DNA of 42,282 nucleotides from an uncultured Ruminococcus sp. (GTDB lineage: Bacteria; Bacillota; Clostridia; Oscillospirales; Acutalibacteraceae). Within the stretch, counting starts at the first letter, position 1. Each line of letters starts with the position of its first letter. Position numbers and translations under genes: made by a program. The notes below the pieces were generated by a model, which made no database searches, was not told where the DNA came from, and saw only the letters and a program-made list of their open reading frames with translations. Positions 28,346 through 37,291 of this stretch are shown here, one piece after another. The stretch is from contig CADCOE010000072.1 in NCBI GenBank assembly GCA_902802985.1, forward strand, positions 1 through 42,282, given 5' to 3'.

Positions 28346-29694
28346 TATTCCTCATTTTCATTTTCGTTTTCATCATCAGGGTCTTGATAAGGTTCCTGAT
28401 ACCCTGTACCGCCATAGGATTGACCGTATTCTGTCAAAGGATCATAGCGGACGCCGTCCAACTGCATTTCAAAGTGCAGGTGCGGTCCCGTAGAATAACC
28501 TGTTGAGCCGACATAACCGATCAGCTGACCGCTTGAAACCGTTTGTCCTGCGTTGACCGCTACACCGGAAAGATGTCCGTAAATGGAAACCTTGCCGCCG
28601 CCGTGGTCGATCATAACGTAGTTGCCGTAGCCGCCGCCGCAGCCGCAGCTTTCAAATTTGCCGTAATCGTGTGTACAGCTCGTGCACGTGGAAATAACCA
28701 CGCCATCGTAGCAGGCAATTACTTTGGCGCCATATACATCGCCATCGGCAATGTCAAGGGCACCGTGATTATTGGCACCACGCCATTCATCAAAGGTAGA
28801 AGTCAGGTTGGTGTGACCGGGACAAGGCCATACGAATACACCGGCCGATTCTATGACAATTTCGGGATTATCCGCCATACGCTGCTGGATTTTCTGTTGT
28901 CTTTCCTGCTGCTGTTGGATCTGCTGTTGTTCCCGTTTTGCCTTTTCCTGTTCGGCAAGCGACTGATTGTAGGCTTCAAGGGCACGTTCCAGTTCCTGCT
29001 GACGGGCGTTGTTTTCTTTGATGCTGTCCTCCAGATCTTCACGGGTATTTTTGAGCTGCTCTATGATCTTGGTGTTTTCCTGATTAAGCTGATTGATCTT
29101 TTTTCTGTTATTTTCCAATTCTTTTTTTTCTTTTTCGGCAGCCTCTTTGTCGGCACGAAGAGAATCTCTGTCCTGTTCGATGACCTCCATTTCGGATTGG
29201 AGGGAGCTGATGAGCTTGTTGTCATAGTCGGAAATGTTTTTCATCATTTCGGCTTTGTCGATAAAATCGGAAAAATCTTTCGCTCCCAGTATGATTTCCA
29301 AAGAAGAAGTGTCTCCCTGCATATAGATAGAACGCAGACGGCTGCGTAAAAGGTTCAGTCTGTCCGTGATAGCATCCAGTTTTTCATCAATTTGCGACTG
29401 CTTGTCTTTGATCTGGGAATTCAAATCCAGAATTTTTTTGTTGCTGTTTTTGATTTTTTTACTCAATTCGGAGATTTGTTTCTGGAGTTTTTGCGTTTCT
29501 GCTTGTTTTTTCACGAGTTCATCATCTGTTTCGTCGATCTTCTGTGCAAGCTGGGAATTTTCCTCCGCCAATTCTGCGTGTTGTTGCGTGTTTTCGTTCT
29601 CGTCAAACGCAAATGCATTTTGAGCAAACACAACGGCTGCGGCAAGAATAGCAGAAAGCAAAGTCACAGATAGTTTTTGTTTCTTACCAGCCAA
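28345..29694 (-). CDS. Secreted coiled-coil M23 (LytM) peptidase, PcsB/EnvC type
   Basis: A 449-residue secreted peptidoglycan hydrolase. Signal peptide (1-29), long coiled coils (about 38-125 and 165-275, interrupted by a helical section 125-160 with YMQGDTSSLEIILGA), then a LytM domain (about 285-425) with H310 and D314 (HGALD) and H405/H407 (GPHLHFE), so the zinc site is complete. A Cys-rich insert at 337-352 (CTSC and CGC) lies between core strands. The tail is acidic (DDENENENEE). It overlaps ftsX by 11 bp, matching the known arrangement in which FtsEX opens and activates a coiled-coil hydrolase at the septum. TTG start with GGAGGAG upstream, inside ftsX. Confidence 0.92.
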   Translation of the reverse strand: MAGKKQKLSVTLLSAILAAAVVFAQNAFAFDENENTQQHAELAEENSQLAQKIDETDDELVKKQAETQKLQKQISELSKKIKNSNKKILDLNSQIKDKQSQIDEKLDAITDRLNLLRSRLRSIYMQGDTSSLEIILGAKDFSDFIDKAEMMKNISDYDNKLISSLQSEMEVIEQDRDSLRADKEAAEKEKKELENNRKKINQLNQENTKIIEQLKNTREDLEDSIKENNARQQELERALEAYNQSLAEQEKAKREQQQIQQQQERQQKIQQRMADNPEIVIESAGVFVWPCPGHTNLTSTFDEWRGANNHGALDIADGDVYGAKVIACYDGVVISTCTSCTHDYGKFESCGCGGGYGNYVMIDHGGGKVSIYGHLSGVAVNAGQTVSSGQLIGYVGSTGYSTGPHLHFEMQLDGVRYDPLTEYGQSYGGTGYQEPYQDPDDENENENEE

Positions 29695-30595
29695 GAATTT
29701 CTCCTCCTTCTTTTCTCAGGTATTTGGTAATGGAGATCAAGCCGCCCAGGATACCGATGATCATACCGATTACCGACATTGATACCAGGATGGGCAGCCA
29801 TAGTTGTTCAACGGGAATGGTGGAGTTGGCAATCAGATTAACGATACCGGAGGCAGCGTCTTTGACGGGATTGTACAGGGCAATGAGAATGCCCGAAGCG
29901 GTGAGTCCTGCCAACAGTCCGATCAACATTGCTTCTATGACGAACGGCACACGTACAAAGGCGTTGGTAGCACCGACAGATTTCATAATGCTGATTTCAA
30001 ACCGACGGGAATACATTGTTATTTTGATGGTATTGGAAATGATGAACAGTGTGACAATGCCCAGAACAAGTACCACCCAGAAACCGACCAATGTGACGAA
30101 ATAATTGAGCTTTGTCAGCTTGCCGGCAATCTCGCTTCGGTCACTGACGCTGTCTACACCATCAATTTGTTTAATTTGTTTGACAGTACTTTTGTATTTT
30201 GACAGATCAGTTAGGCGGATCTTATAGGCATTGCCGAAAGGATTGCCATCTCCCTGCATACTTTCGTAGACATTACCGAGAGTATCTTTATATTGTTTGA
30301 TGGCTTCCTCTTTTGAATAATAACGGCATTGTTCGATATTGTCGATTTTTTTCAGCTGCGGTCCGATCTTGACGGAATCGGTATCGGACAATTCGTATTT
30401 AAGGTAGACGGTCAGTTCGTTGTCGTCACCCACCGCAGCGATCAGTGAGCTGACATTCAGTGATATAAGCGATGCCGCTCCTGTGATGATCAAGCACGAA
30501 ATCAGTACTGCGACAGATGCCAGCGACATCATACGGTTGTTCCAAACATTTTTAAAGCCCTCTTTGATGAGGTAGCCTGTACTGGAAAGTTTCAT
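29684..30595 (-). CDS. ftsX: Cell division ABC transporter permease-like protein FtsX
   Basis: The membrane part of FtsEX, which transmits ATP hydrolysis to an extracellular peptidoglycan hydrolase. The 303-residue product has an N-terminal membrane segment (about 22-48), an extracytoplasmic domain (50-165, with ELTVYLKYELSD), and three further segments in the C-terminal FtsX core (168-192, 215-245, 265-292). It contains SIMKSVGATNAFVRVPF, the typical coupling stretch. ATG overlaps the ftsE stop (ATGA). The next gene encodes its probable partner hydrolase. Confidence 0.95.
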   Translation of the reverse strand: MKLSSTGYLIKEGFKNVWNNRMMSLASVAVLISCLIITGAASLISLNVSSLIAAVGDDNELTVYLKYELSDTDSVKIGPQLKKIDNIEQCRYYSKEEAIKQYKDTLGNVYESMQGDGNPFGNAYKIRLTDLSKYKSTVKQIKQIDGVDSVSDRSEIAGKLTKLNYFVTLVGFWVVLVLGIVTLFIISNTIKITMYSRRFEISIMKSVGATNAFVRVPFVIEAMLIGLLAGLTASGILIALYNPVKDAASGIVNLIANSTIPVEQLWLPILVSMSVIGMIIGILGGLISITKYLRKEGGEILGW

Positions 30596-31377
30596 TGGTT
30601 TCTCTCCTTTCCGAGGGTATCGGCAGACGGAGCCTGCTGGGTAGTGTCATCACCTAAATCCAGCACGAGATTAGAGGTATTGATCGAAACAGGCAGTTCG
30701 TGATATTTGGTTGATATATATTTATCCTCTGCGATCTCGCCGTCATCAATGCGGATAATTCTGCCGCCGAATTCCTCTACCAGATCGTGTTCGTGAGTAA
30801 CGATAATGACGGTGGTGCCGCTGTTGTTGATGTCTGCCAGCATTTTCATAATTTCGTGGGAACGTTCGGGATCAATATTGCCTGTGGGTTCATCGGCGAT
30901 AATGGTTTCCGGTCGGTTGACCAAAGCTCTGGCAAGGCTGACACGCTGCTGTTCACCGCCCGAGAGTTCGTTAGGACGGCGTTTTTCCTTTCCGTGAAGT
31001 CCCACGAGCCGCAGCACTTCACGGACACGTTTTTTGATTTGTTTTTCGGGTGTGCCGATGACTCTCATCGCAAAAGCTACATTGTCATAGACATTCATCT
31101 TATCAATGAGGCGGAAGTCCTGAAAAACAATTCCCATCGTTCGTCTGAGGTAGGGGACTTTGCGCCGTTTTATTTTCATCAGGTCGTGACCGTTGACTTG
31201 TATTTTTCCGAAAGTAGCGGTTTCTTCGTGGATCAGCAGTTTCAGGAATGTACTTTTGCCTGCCCCTGACGAGCCGACAATAAAAACAAATTCGCCTTTT
31301 TGGATGCTAAGGCTGATATTTTTCAATGCTTCGGTGCCATTAGGGTATACCTTTGAAACATTTTCCAGATGTATCAT
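30592..31377 (-). CDS. ftsE: Cell division ATP-binding protein FtsE
   Basis: Cytoplasmic ATPase of the FtsEX complex. The 261-residue product has Walker A GSSGAGKST (35-43), the Q-loop FQDFRL, the ABC signature LSGGEQQR, Walker B IIADEPTGN and the H-loop VTHEHD. It is longer than the usual ~228 residues owing to a C-terminal extension of about 35 residues (after YHELPVSINT), whose role is unknown. Promoter at 31426-31454. First gene of ftsE-ftsX-M23. Confidence 0.96.
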   Translation of the reverse strand: MIHLENVSKVYPNGTEALKNISLSIQKGEFVFIVGSSGAGKSTFLKLLIHEETATFGKIQVNGHDLMKIKRRKVPYLRRTMGIVFQDFRLIDKMNVYDNVAFAMRVIGTPEKQIKKRVREVLRLVGLHGKEKRRPNELSGGEQQRVSLARALVNRPETIIADEPTGNIDPERSHEIMKMLADINNSGTTVIIVTHEHDLVEEFGGRIIRIDDGEIAEDKYISTKYHELPVSINTSNLVLDLGDDTTQQAPSADTLGKERNQ

Positions 31378-31425
31378 CTTTTTTCCATACCTTTCCTATT
31401 CTACGATTATTACACAAACAACATA

Positions 31426-31454
31426 AGTATAAACCATTCGACCTGAATAGTCAA
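31426..31454 (-). promoter_or_regulatory. Promoter of ftsE-ftsX-M23 operon
   Basis: On the minus strand: -35 TTGACT (31449-31454), 17-bp spacer, -10 TATACT (31426-31431). Confidence 0.85.
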
Positions 31455-31523
31455 ATACAGATTTTAGAGAAAATAGACCCAGAATTTGTTATAAATTATG
31501 AAAGCAGAGTTAACACAGCAGAA

Positions 31524-31551
31524 ATCCGATATGACATAGGTCATATCGGAT
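31524..31551 (-). terminator. Hairpin after the CdaR/PucR-type gene
   Basis: Perfect 12-bp stem ATCCGATATGAC (31524-31535) / its complement (31540-31551) around ATAG. On the minus strand it begins 7 bp after the stop codon and is followed by TTTCTG only, so it would be a weak terminator; being a near-perfect palindrome it could also be an operator. Confidence 0.55.
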
Positions 31552-31558
31552 CGAACGG

Positions 31559-32644
31559 TCAATATTTGATTGGATTGGAGGAAAGATATTTCTTGACCAT
31601 TAAGGCTACTTTAAAGACAATAGCGTCCTCGAACTCTCTCAGATCCAGACCTGTCAGTTTTTTGATTTTTTCCAGACGGTACACCAGTGTATTTCTGTGG
31701 ACAAAGAGCTTTCGGGAGGTTTCGGAAACGTTGAGGTTGTTTTCAAAGAAACGCTGAATGGTGAAGAGTGTTTCCTGATCGAGTGACTCGATAGAGCCTC
31801 TTTTGAATACTTCCTTAAGGAACATATCGCAAAGGGTCGTCGGGAGCTGATAAACCAGACGGGCGATACCAAGGTTATCATAGCTGACAATCGTGCGTTC
31901 GGTGTCGAATACTTTTCCGACCTCGAGGGACACCTGTGCTTCCTTGAACGAACGTGCCAGATCCTTGATGCCTGTCACAGGAGTACCGATACCGATGACG
32001 CAATGGGTGTAGAACTCACCCGAAAGCGTGTCAACGATAGAGCCGGCAAGCTTTTCAAGATCTTTGGAGTCAATATCATTTTTGATTTCTTTGACAAGAG
32101 CAATATCCGTTTCATTAATATTGATAACGAAGTCCTTGGATTTGTCGGGGAAGAGGTTTTGGATAACGTCATAAGCGGAAATGTCCGTTTTGGAAGAAAT
32201 CTTGATGAGCATACATACTCTTGTAACATCCGAGTTAAATCTCAGTTCACGGGATTTAAGATAGATGTCGCCGGGAAGGATATTATCAAGAATAACGTTT
32301 TTGATAAAATTACCTCTGTCATATTTTTCGTCATAGTACTGTTTAATGCTTCCCAGAGAGATAGCAAGGATAGAAGCGTATTTCTGGGCAGCGTAGTCAT
32401 TTCCGGCGATAAAAACGGCATATTCGCTTCTCGGCTTGCTGCCGAAGGATTTGTATGTATAGCCGTTAAGTACGAACGGAGCGGCGGAGGTCAGCATTTC
32501 GGAAGTAATATGTTCGTTTACTTCACCGATTTTTCCCAGTTCGCTGCACGCAATGACAACAGATGTTTCATCAATCACACCGATCGTTCTGTCGATGGTA
32601 TCACGCATTTGGTGAATTACTCCTTGGAAAAGTCTGTTGGACAT
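31559..32644 (-). CDS. CdaR/PucR-type transcriptional regulator
   Basis: A 361-residue regulator. The C-terminal end has a PucR-type helix-turn-helix (about 300-350: FFENNLNVSETSRKLFVHRNTLVYRLEKI), typical for the CdaR/PucR family that controls sugar-acid, purine or amino-acid catabolism. The middle part (about 155-280) resembles the GGDEF-like domain of CdaR (VIGIGTPVTGIKDLARSFKEA). The N-terminal part holds an unassigned sensing region. Frame open to 32764, but ATG 32644 follows GTGAGGGAA and is the likely start. It lies upstream of ftsE, with a hairpin and a fresh promoter between, so its target is not evident; autoregulation through the 31524-31551 palindrome is possible but distant. Confidence 0.82.
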   Translation of the reverse strand: MSNRLFQGVIHQMRDTIDRTIGVIDETSVVIACSELGKIGEVNEHITSEMLTSAAPFVLNGYTYKSFGSKPRSEYAVFIAGNDYAAQKYASILAISLGSIKQYYDEKYDRGNFIKNVILDNILPGDIYLKSRELRFNSDVTRVCMLIKISSKTDISAYDVIQNLFPDKSKDFVININETDIALVKEIKNDIDSKDLEKLAGSIVDTLSGEFYTHCVIGIGTPVTGIKDLARSFKEAQVSLEVGKVFDTERTIVSYDNLGIARLVYQLPTTLCDMFLKEVFKRGSIESLDQETLFTIQRFFENNLNVSETSRKLFVHRNTLVYRLEKIKKLTGLDLREFEDAIVFKVALMVKKYLSSNPIKY

Positions 32645-33197
32645 AAAAAATTCCCTCACTTCATCTATATAATTTGTGGATTTAAACGTACGTATTGATT
32701 GAATAATCAATAATGCTATATACATTTTACACAAAATTAAATCAAAATGCAACCTTTTTAACAATTTTTTATTGTAATTTTATCCGTATTTATTCTAAAA
32801 ACGATACAAAATTACATAAGAGAATAAAAAAAGTATCGAAATAGTAAAAAATAACTCAACATCAATGGATTTTATAACAAAATTCTCTCGTTTTGATAGG
32901 GGTGGGATGAATTGATTTTGGTGTAAAATAGACAAAATAAATCAACTTTTTTCGATACGCCGTCGGTTTCTGAAAGGAAAATCAAAAAACAGGTAAAACC
33001 AACCAATTTCCCAACTGCGTTTTGGCAGCAGTTTTATAGGAAAGGGGTTCGGAGAAGAACTCTTTTTCCGCCGGAAAAGGGTTTTCCTCAGAAAGCTGAC
33101 AGGTAAAATTGATTTCTGTAGTGTACGGGCGGCAGATGTTTGCAAAATGGAAAAGACAATGATATAATAGCGTGTATATGATCGATTTGGGGGTAAA
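32645..33197. promoter_or_regulatory. AT-rich divergent intergenic region with two promoters
   Basis: About 550 bp with no convincing gene. Minus-strand promoter for the regulator: -35 TTGCAT (32747-32752), 17 bp, -10 TAAAAT (32724-32729). Plus-strand promoter for the U32 gene: TTGCAA (33140-33145), 17 bp, TATAAT (33163-33168). The stretch between, about 32755-33135, is very AT-rich, and I see no structure in it that I can name. Confidence 0.7.
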
Positions 33198-34421
33198 ATG
33201 ATGTTTAAAGGAGAACTTCTTGCACCGGCAGGAGATGCAGAATGCTTTGACAGCGCACTGAAATTTGGTGCCGATGCCATCTATCTTGCCGGAAAACAAT
33301 TTGGTATGCGTACGGCATCCAAAAATTTTGATGCGGATACACTCAGCCGCAGTGTGCAAAAAGCACACGAAAAAGGAGTCAAGGTGTATGTTACTTGCAA
33401 CACTCTGCCTCGTAATCACGAAATGGATCAGCTGCCTGAATTTCTGGAACAGTGTCAGGACTGCAGCGTGGACGGACTGATCATTGCCGATCTGGGAGTG
33501 ATGTCGCTTGCGGCAAAATATGCCCCCAAAGTGGAACGTCACGTGTCTACACAGGCGGGAATTGTTAATTATCAAACCGCCAATGTTTTGCACGATATGG
33601 GAGCCTCCAGAGTAGTGCTGGCTCGTGAACTGACGCTGGAAGAAATTGCCGGTATACGTGCCAAAACGCCTTCCACACTGGAGTTGGAAGTGTTTGTTCA
33701 CGGTTCTATGTGTGTGTCGTTCTCGGGCAGATGTCTGATTTCCAGCTATATGACCGGCAGAGATGCCAATAGGGGAGACTGTGCTCAGCCTTGCCGATGG
33801 AAATACTATCTGTATGAGGAACATCGTGAAGGACAATATTTTCCCGTCAATGAGGAAAGTGACGGTACCTATCTGTATAATTCACGTGATCTCTGTATGA
33901 TAGAGCATATTGACGATATACTAAAGGCAGGCGTTAAAAGCCTGAAAATAGAGGGCAGAGCCAAATCTGCTTATTATGTAGCAGTGACTGCCAATGCTTA
34001 CCGCCACGCATTGGATGATTATTACCGACAGGGCGACAACTGGACACTGGCACCGTGGATCAGGGAAGAGCTCGAAAAAGTCAGTCATCGTGAATACAAT
34101 ACGGGATTTTTCTATGGAGGAGAACCGGGTCAAGTGACTTCTAACGGCGGGTATATCCGTCATTATGACGTAGTTGCCGTGTGTGACGAATATCGGAACG
34201 GCATTGCCTGCCTGACACAGCGAAACCGTTTTTTCTCAGGCGATACCCTCGATGTACTGCCGCCCGATGGCGTGCCGTTTGAGATCACGGTCAGGGAAAT
34301 GAAAAACGATAAAGGGGAAATCATTGATGTTGCCCCACACGCTATGCAGAAGCTGACTATCTCTTCGGAAACGGTGATTCCGTCAGGGTCGCTGCTGCGT
34401 AAAAAAAGAATGACGGAATAA
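33198..34421 (+). CDS. Peptidase U32 family protein (TrhP/RlhA-type RNA hydroxylation)
   Basis: U32 proteins act in prephenate-dependent hydroxylation of tRNA uridine-34 or 23S rRNA cytidine, despite their historic peptidase name. The 407-residue product has the TIM-barrel start ELLAPAGDAECFDSAL and YLAGKQFGMR, the signature region ELEVFVHGSMCVSFSGRCLISSY, of which the Cys pair, plus GDCAQPCRW, probably ligate an iron-sulfur cluster. The C-terminal domain (about 320-405) is the usual U32_C-like barrel. ATG 33198 with GGGGG upstream. The pathway's substrate, prephenate, is made by the chorismate genes elsewhere in this window, but the genes are not linked. Confidence 0.88.
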   Translation: MMFKGELLAPAGDAECFDSALKFGADAIYLAGKQFGMRTASKNFDADTLSRSVQKAHEKGVKVYVTCNTLPRNHEMDQLPEFLEQCQDCSVDGLIIADLGVMSLAAKYAPKVERHVSTQAGIVNYQTANVLHDMGASRVVLARELTLEEIAGIRAKTPSTLELEVFVHGSMCVSFSGRCLISSYMTGRDANRGDCAQPCRWKYYLYEEHREGQYFPVNEESDGTYLYNSRDLCMIEHIDDILKAGVKSLKIEGRAKSAYYVAVTANAYRHALDDYYRQGDNWTLAPWIREELEKVSHREYNTGFFYGGEPGQVTSNGGYIRHYDVVAVCDEYRNGIACLTQRNRFFSGDTLDVLPPDGVPFEITVREMKNDKGEIIDVAPHAMQKLTISSETVIPSGSLLRKKRMTE

Positions 34422-34469
34422 ATACACCAACCGCCAACGGTTAACAGAAAAATAAAGGGAGTGAGCGAT

Positions 34470-36425
34470 TTGGAACAATTCAAGCTTGTTTCGCCGTATC
34501 GGCCGACAGGCGACCAGCCGCAGGCAATCAATGAACTGATCCGGAGCATACAGGCAGGCAATAAAGAACAAACACTGCTGGGTGTCACAGGTTCGGGCAA
34601 AACCTTTACGATGGCGAATATGATCGAGCGTCTGAACCGACCGACACTGGTACTGGCTCACAACAAGACTCTTGCAGCACAGCTTTGCAGCGAATTTAAG
34701 GAGTTTTTCCCCGAAAATGCCGTGGAATATTTCGTCAGCTACTATGATTATTACCAGCCTGAAGCATATGTTCCTACCACCGATACCTATATCGAGAAAG
34801 ACAGCTCTATCAATGACGAAATCGACAAGTTGCGTCATTCCGCTACACTGGCGCTTTCCGAAAGACGGGATGTGATTATTGTGGCGAGCGTGTCGTGTAT
34901 CTATTCACTGGGTAACCCGATTGATTACCGTACAATGGTGATTTCGCTGCGTCCCGGGATGCAAAAATCCCGTGATGAACTGCTCCGGAAGCTGGTGGAG
35001 CTGCAATATGAACGCAATGATATTGATTTCAGCCGCAATAAATTCCGTGTGCGGGGCGACGTGGTGGAAATATTTCCTGCTTCCTCCGGTGATACTGTCA
35101 TAAGAGTCGAATTTTTTGGTGATGAGATCGATCGTCTGACAGAGGTCAATCCCCTTACAGGAGAAGTGAAGGGCACTGTCAGACACGCCGCTGTTTATCC
35201 TGCTTCCCATTATATTGTTCCACGGGACAAAATGGAGCAGGCTATCACTGCCATAGAAACCGAACTGGAGGAACGGGTGCGGTATTTTGAGGACAGAGGA
35301 AAGCTCCTTGAAGCCGAACGGATACAGCAGCGCACCAAATATGATATTGAAATGCTGCGTGAGATCGGTTTTTGTACAGGCATCGAAAATTATTCTCGTG
35401 TGCTGGCAGGAAGAGAACCGGGATCGTCACCGTATACCCTGCTGGATTACTTCCCGAAAGATTACCTGTTGTTTGTCGATGAGTCACACGTGACACTGCC
35501 GCAGGTCAGGGGAATGTACGGCGGCGACAGGGGACGAAAAGAAAATCTTGTTAATTTCGGATTTCGTCTGCCGTCTGCTTTTGATAACAGACCCTTGAAT
35601 TTTGACGAGTTTTATGACAGAATAAATCAAGCGGTGTTTGTTAGTGCTACTCCCGGTGACTTCGAAAAAGAAAAAAGCAGCGTGATCGCCGAACAGGTCA
35701 TCCGTCCTACAGGACTGCTTGACCCTGAGATCAGTGTGCGGCCGGTTGACGGTCAAATTGATGACCTGATCTCAGAAATCAATCTCCGTACCGCCCAAAA
35801 ACAGCGTGTGCTTGTGACAACACTCACCAAAAAAATGGCGGAGGATCTGACCGACTACCTTACCACAGTAGGAATTCGAGTGCGATATATGCATCACGAT
35901 ATTGATACGGTAGAACGTATGCAGATTATCCGTGATCTTCGTCTGGGAGAATTTGATGTTTTGGTTGGCATTAACCTGCTCAGAGAAGGACTGGATATTC
36001 CCGAAGTATCTTTGGTCGCGATATTGGACGCCGACAAGGAAGGTTTCCTCAGAAGCGAACGTTCCCTGATACAGACCATCGGACGTGCTGCCAGAAATGC
36101 ACAGGGCAGGGTGATTATGTATGCCGATGTGGTGACAGACTCGATGGAAAAAGCTATCACCGAAACCGAACGCCGCAGAACCGTTCAGCAGCGGTATAAC
36201 AAAGAACACGGTATTGTCCCGCAAACGATCGTTAAAAAAGTAAATGATATTATTGAAATATCGTCACACGATGATGTCGAAAAACGAGCGAAAACGAAGC
36301 TCTCCAAGGCAGAACGTGAAAAATTGATCGAACAGCTGACCAAGGAAATGAAGGCGGCCGCCAAGCTGCTGGAATTTGAGCACGCAGCGTATCTCAGGGA
36401 CAAAATCAAAAAGCTGCAAAGCTGA
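34470..36425 (+). CDS. uvrB: UvrABC system protein B, excinuclease helicase subunit
   Basis: Verifies DNA damage and loads UvrC in nucleotide excision repair. The 651-residue product begins [20 protein letters not shown]; it has Walker A GVTGSGKT, the beta-hairpin region [21 protein letters not shown] (split here: [10 protein letters not shown] and IEKDSSIN), Walker B DESH, helicase motif [11 protein letters not shown], and a C-terminal UVR domain (about 610-650, [14 protein letters not shown]). All motifs are present. A GTG at 34461 is in frame, but TTG 34470 stands 8 nt after AAAGGGAG and matches the family N-terminus. I see no LexA box in the 48 bp upstream. Confidence 0.97.
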   Translation: MEQFKLVSPYRPTGDQPQAINELIRSIQAGNKEQTLLGVTGSGKTFTMANMIERLNRPTLVLAHNKTLAAQLCSEFKEFFPENAVEYFVSYYDYYQPEAYVPTTDTYIEKDSSINDEIDKLRHSATLALSERRDVIIVASVSCIYSLGNPIDYRTMVISLRPGMQKSRDELLRKLVELQYERNDIDFSRNKFRVRGDVVEIFPASSGDTVIRVEFFGDEIDRLTEVNPLTGEVKGTVRHAAVYPASHYIVPRDKMEQAITAIETELEERVRYFEDRGKLLEAERIQQRTKYDIEMLREIGFCTGIENYSRVLAGREPGSSPYTLLDYFPKDYLLFVDESHVTLPQVRGMYGGDRGRKENLVNFGFRLPSAFDNRPLNFDEFYDRINQAVFVSATPGDFEKEKSSVIAEQVIRPTGLLDPEISVRPVDGQIDDLISEINLRTAQKQRVLVTTLTKKMAEDLTDYLTTVGIRVRYMHHDIDTVERMQIIRDLRLGEFDVLVGINLLREGLDIPEVSLVAILDADKEGFLRSERSLIQTIGRAARNAQGRVIMYADVVTDSMEKAITETERRRTVQQRYNKEHGIVPQTIVKKVNDIIEISSHDDVEKRAKTKLSKAEREKLIEQLTKEMKAAAKLLEFEHAAYLRDKIKKLQS

Positions 36426-36456
36426 TAGTATGTGAATGGGTTGGAGTGTGTAACAT

Positions 36457-37275
36457 ATGGAGATCCTCGGATTGGATAAAATCAGACATACCGATGATGA
36501 AACATCAGTGAATATGACCGGTCTGGACTGTATCAAACGCAATGACAGTGTCAATATTACAGGACTTTCAAAAATCAGGAATATTATCGAAACCGATATG
36601 CCTGCGATGTCACCGTTTGCCGTAGAGCTGATCCGACTGGTGAACCTTGCCAGAGAACTGGATACGGAGTATCAGCAATTCGGGTCACAAAATCATCACT
36701 ATGAATGGGCGCCCGTTATCCCGCTGTCACAGGTACGGGAATTTGAGCGGAGGCACTGTATTCAGCTGCCGCAGGGGTATGTCGATTTTCTCACACAGGT
36801 CGGCAACGGCGGAGCAGGCCCCGACTACGGATTGTATTCGCTGGAACAGATGGAGGAAGAAAGTTATTTTGATCATTCCTGTTCCGACTGCTCGTATATG
36901 CAGGTAAGAAGTCGGCCTGACTTTTATACATTGCCGTATCTATCGCCGTATGTATCCGCCGATGCTGTGCCGCTGATCAATTCGACACTCACGCCCCAAA
37001 AATGGGAAAACCGCTATGCTGATTTTTGCAGATGCAGCGATAACGGCAGCGAAGCCGAAAGGGATCGGATCTATACGGAATTTTACAGCGGCACGGTCCG
37101 CATTGCGGACTCGGGCTGCCGGACGGGATATATGCTGGTCTGCCGGGGAGATCTCAGCGGAGAAGTGATCTCATTTTGTCACGGTCTGGAAATGCCTGAA
37201 ATATTGAATATTTCGTTTGAAGATTGGGTATTGCAGTATTTTAAAAATAGGATCACATCCATAACGCACCAATGA
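36457..37275 (+). CDS. SMI1/KNR4 (SUKH) family protein with N-terminal 14-residue repeats
   Basis: A 272-residue soluble protein. The domain at about 85-265 (VIPLSQVREFERRHCIQLPQGYVDFLTQVGNGGAGPDYGLYSL, in parts: REFERRH, LPQGYVDFL, GNGGAGPDYGL) fits the SMI1/KNR4/SUKH fold, which includes many immunity proteins against contact-dependent toxins as well as housekeeping scaffolds. Residues 3-42 hold three copies of a unit with consensus (I/M)(L/T)GL(D/S)-x-I(R/K), the first two ending in SVN. No toxin gene is adjacent; the gene sits between uvrB (31-bp gap) and parE (16-bp gap) in one orientation. ATG with TTGGAGTG upstream. Confidence 0.78.
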   Translation: MEILGLDKIRHTDDETSVNMTGLDCIKRNDSVNITGLSKIRNIIETDMPAMSPFAVELIRLVNLARELDTEYQQFGSQNHHYEWAPVIPLSQVREFERRHCIQLPQGYVDFLTQVGNGGAGPDYGLYSLEQMEEESYFDHSCSDCSYMQVRSRPDFYTLPYLSPYVSADAVPLINSTLTPQKWENRYADFCRCSDNGSEAERDRIYTEFYSGTVRIADSGCRTGYMLVCRGDLSGEVISFCHGLEMPEILNISFEDWVLQYFKNRITSITHQ

Positions 37276-37291
37276 AAAAGGAGACAGGAAA

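Noticed and set aside
32982..33836. 284-codon minus-strand frame running from the U32 gene into the intergenic region
   Set aside because: Most of it is antisense to U32; it shows no motif or ribosome site.
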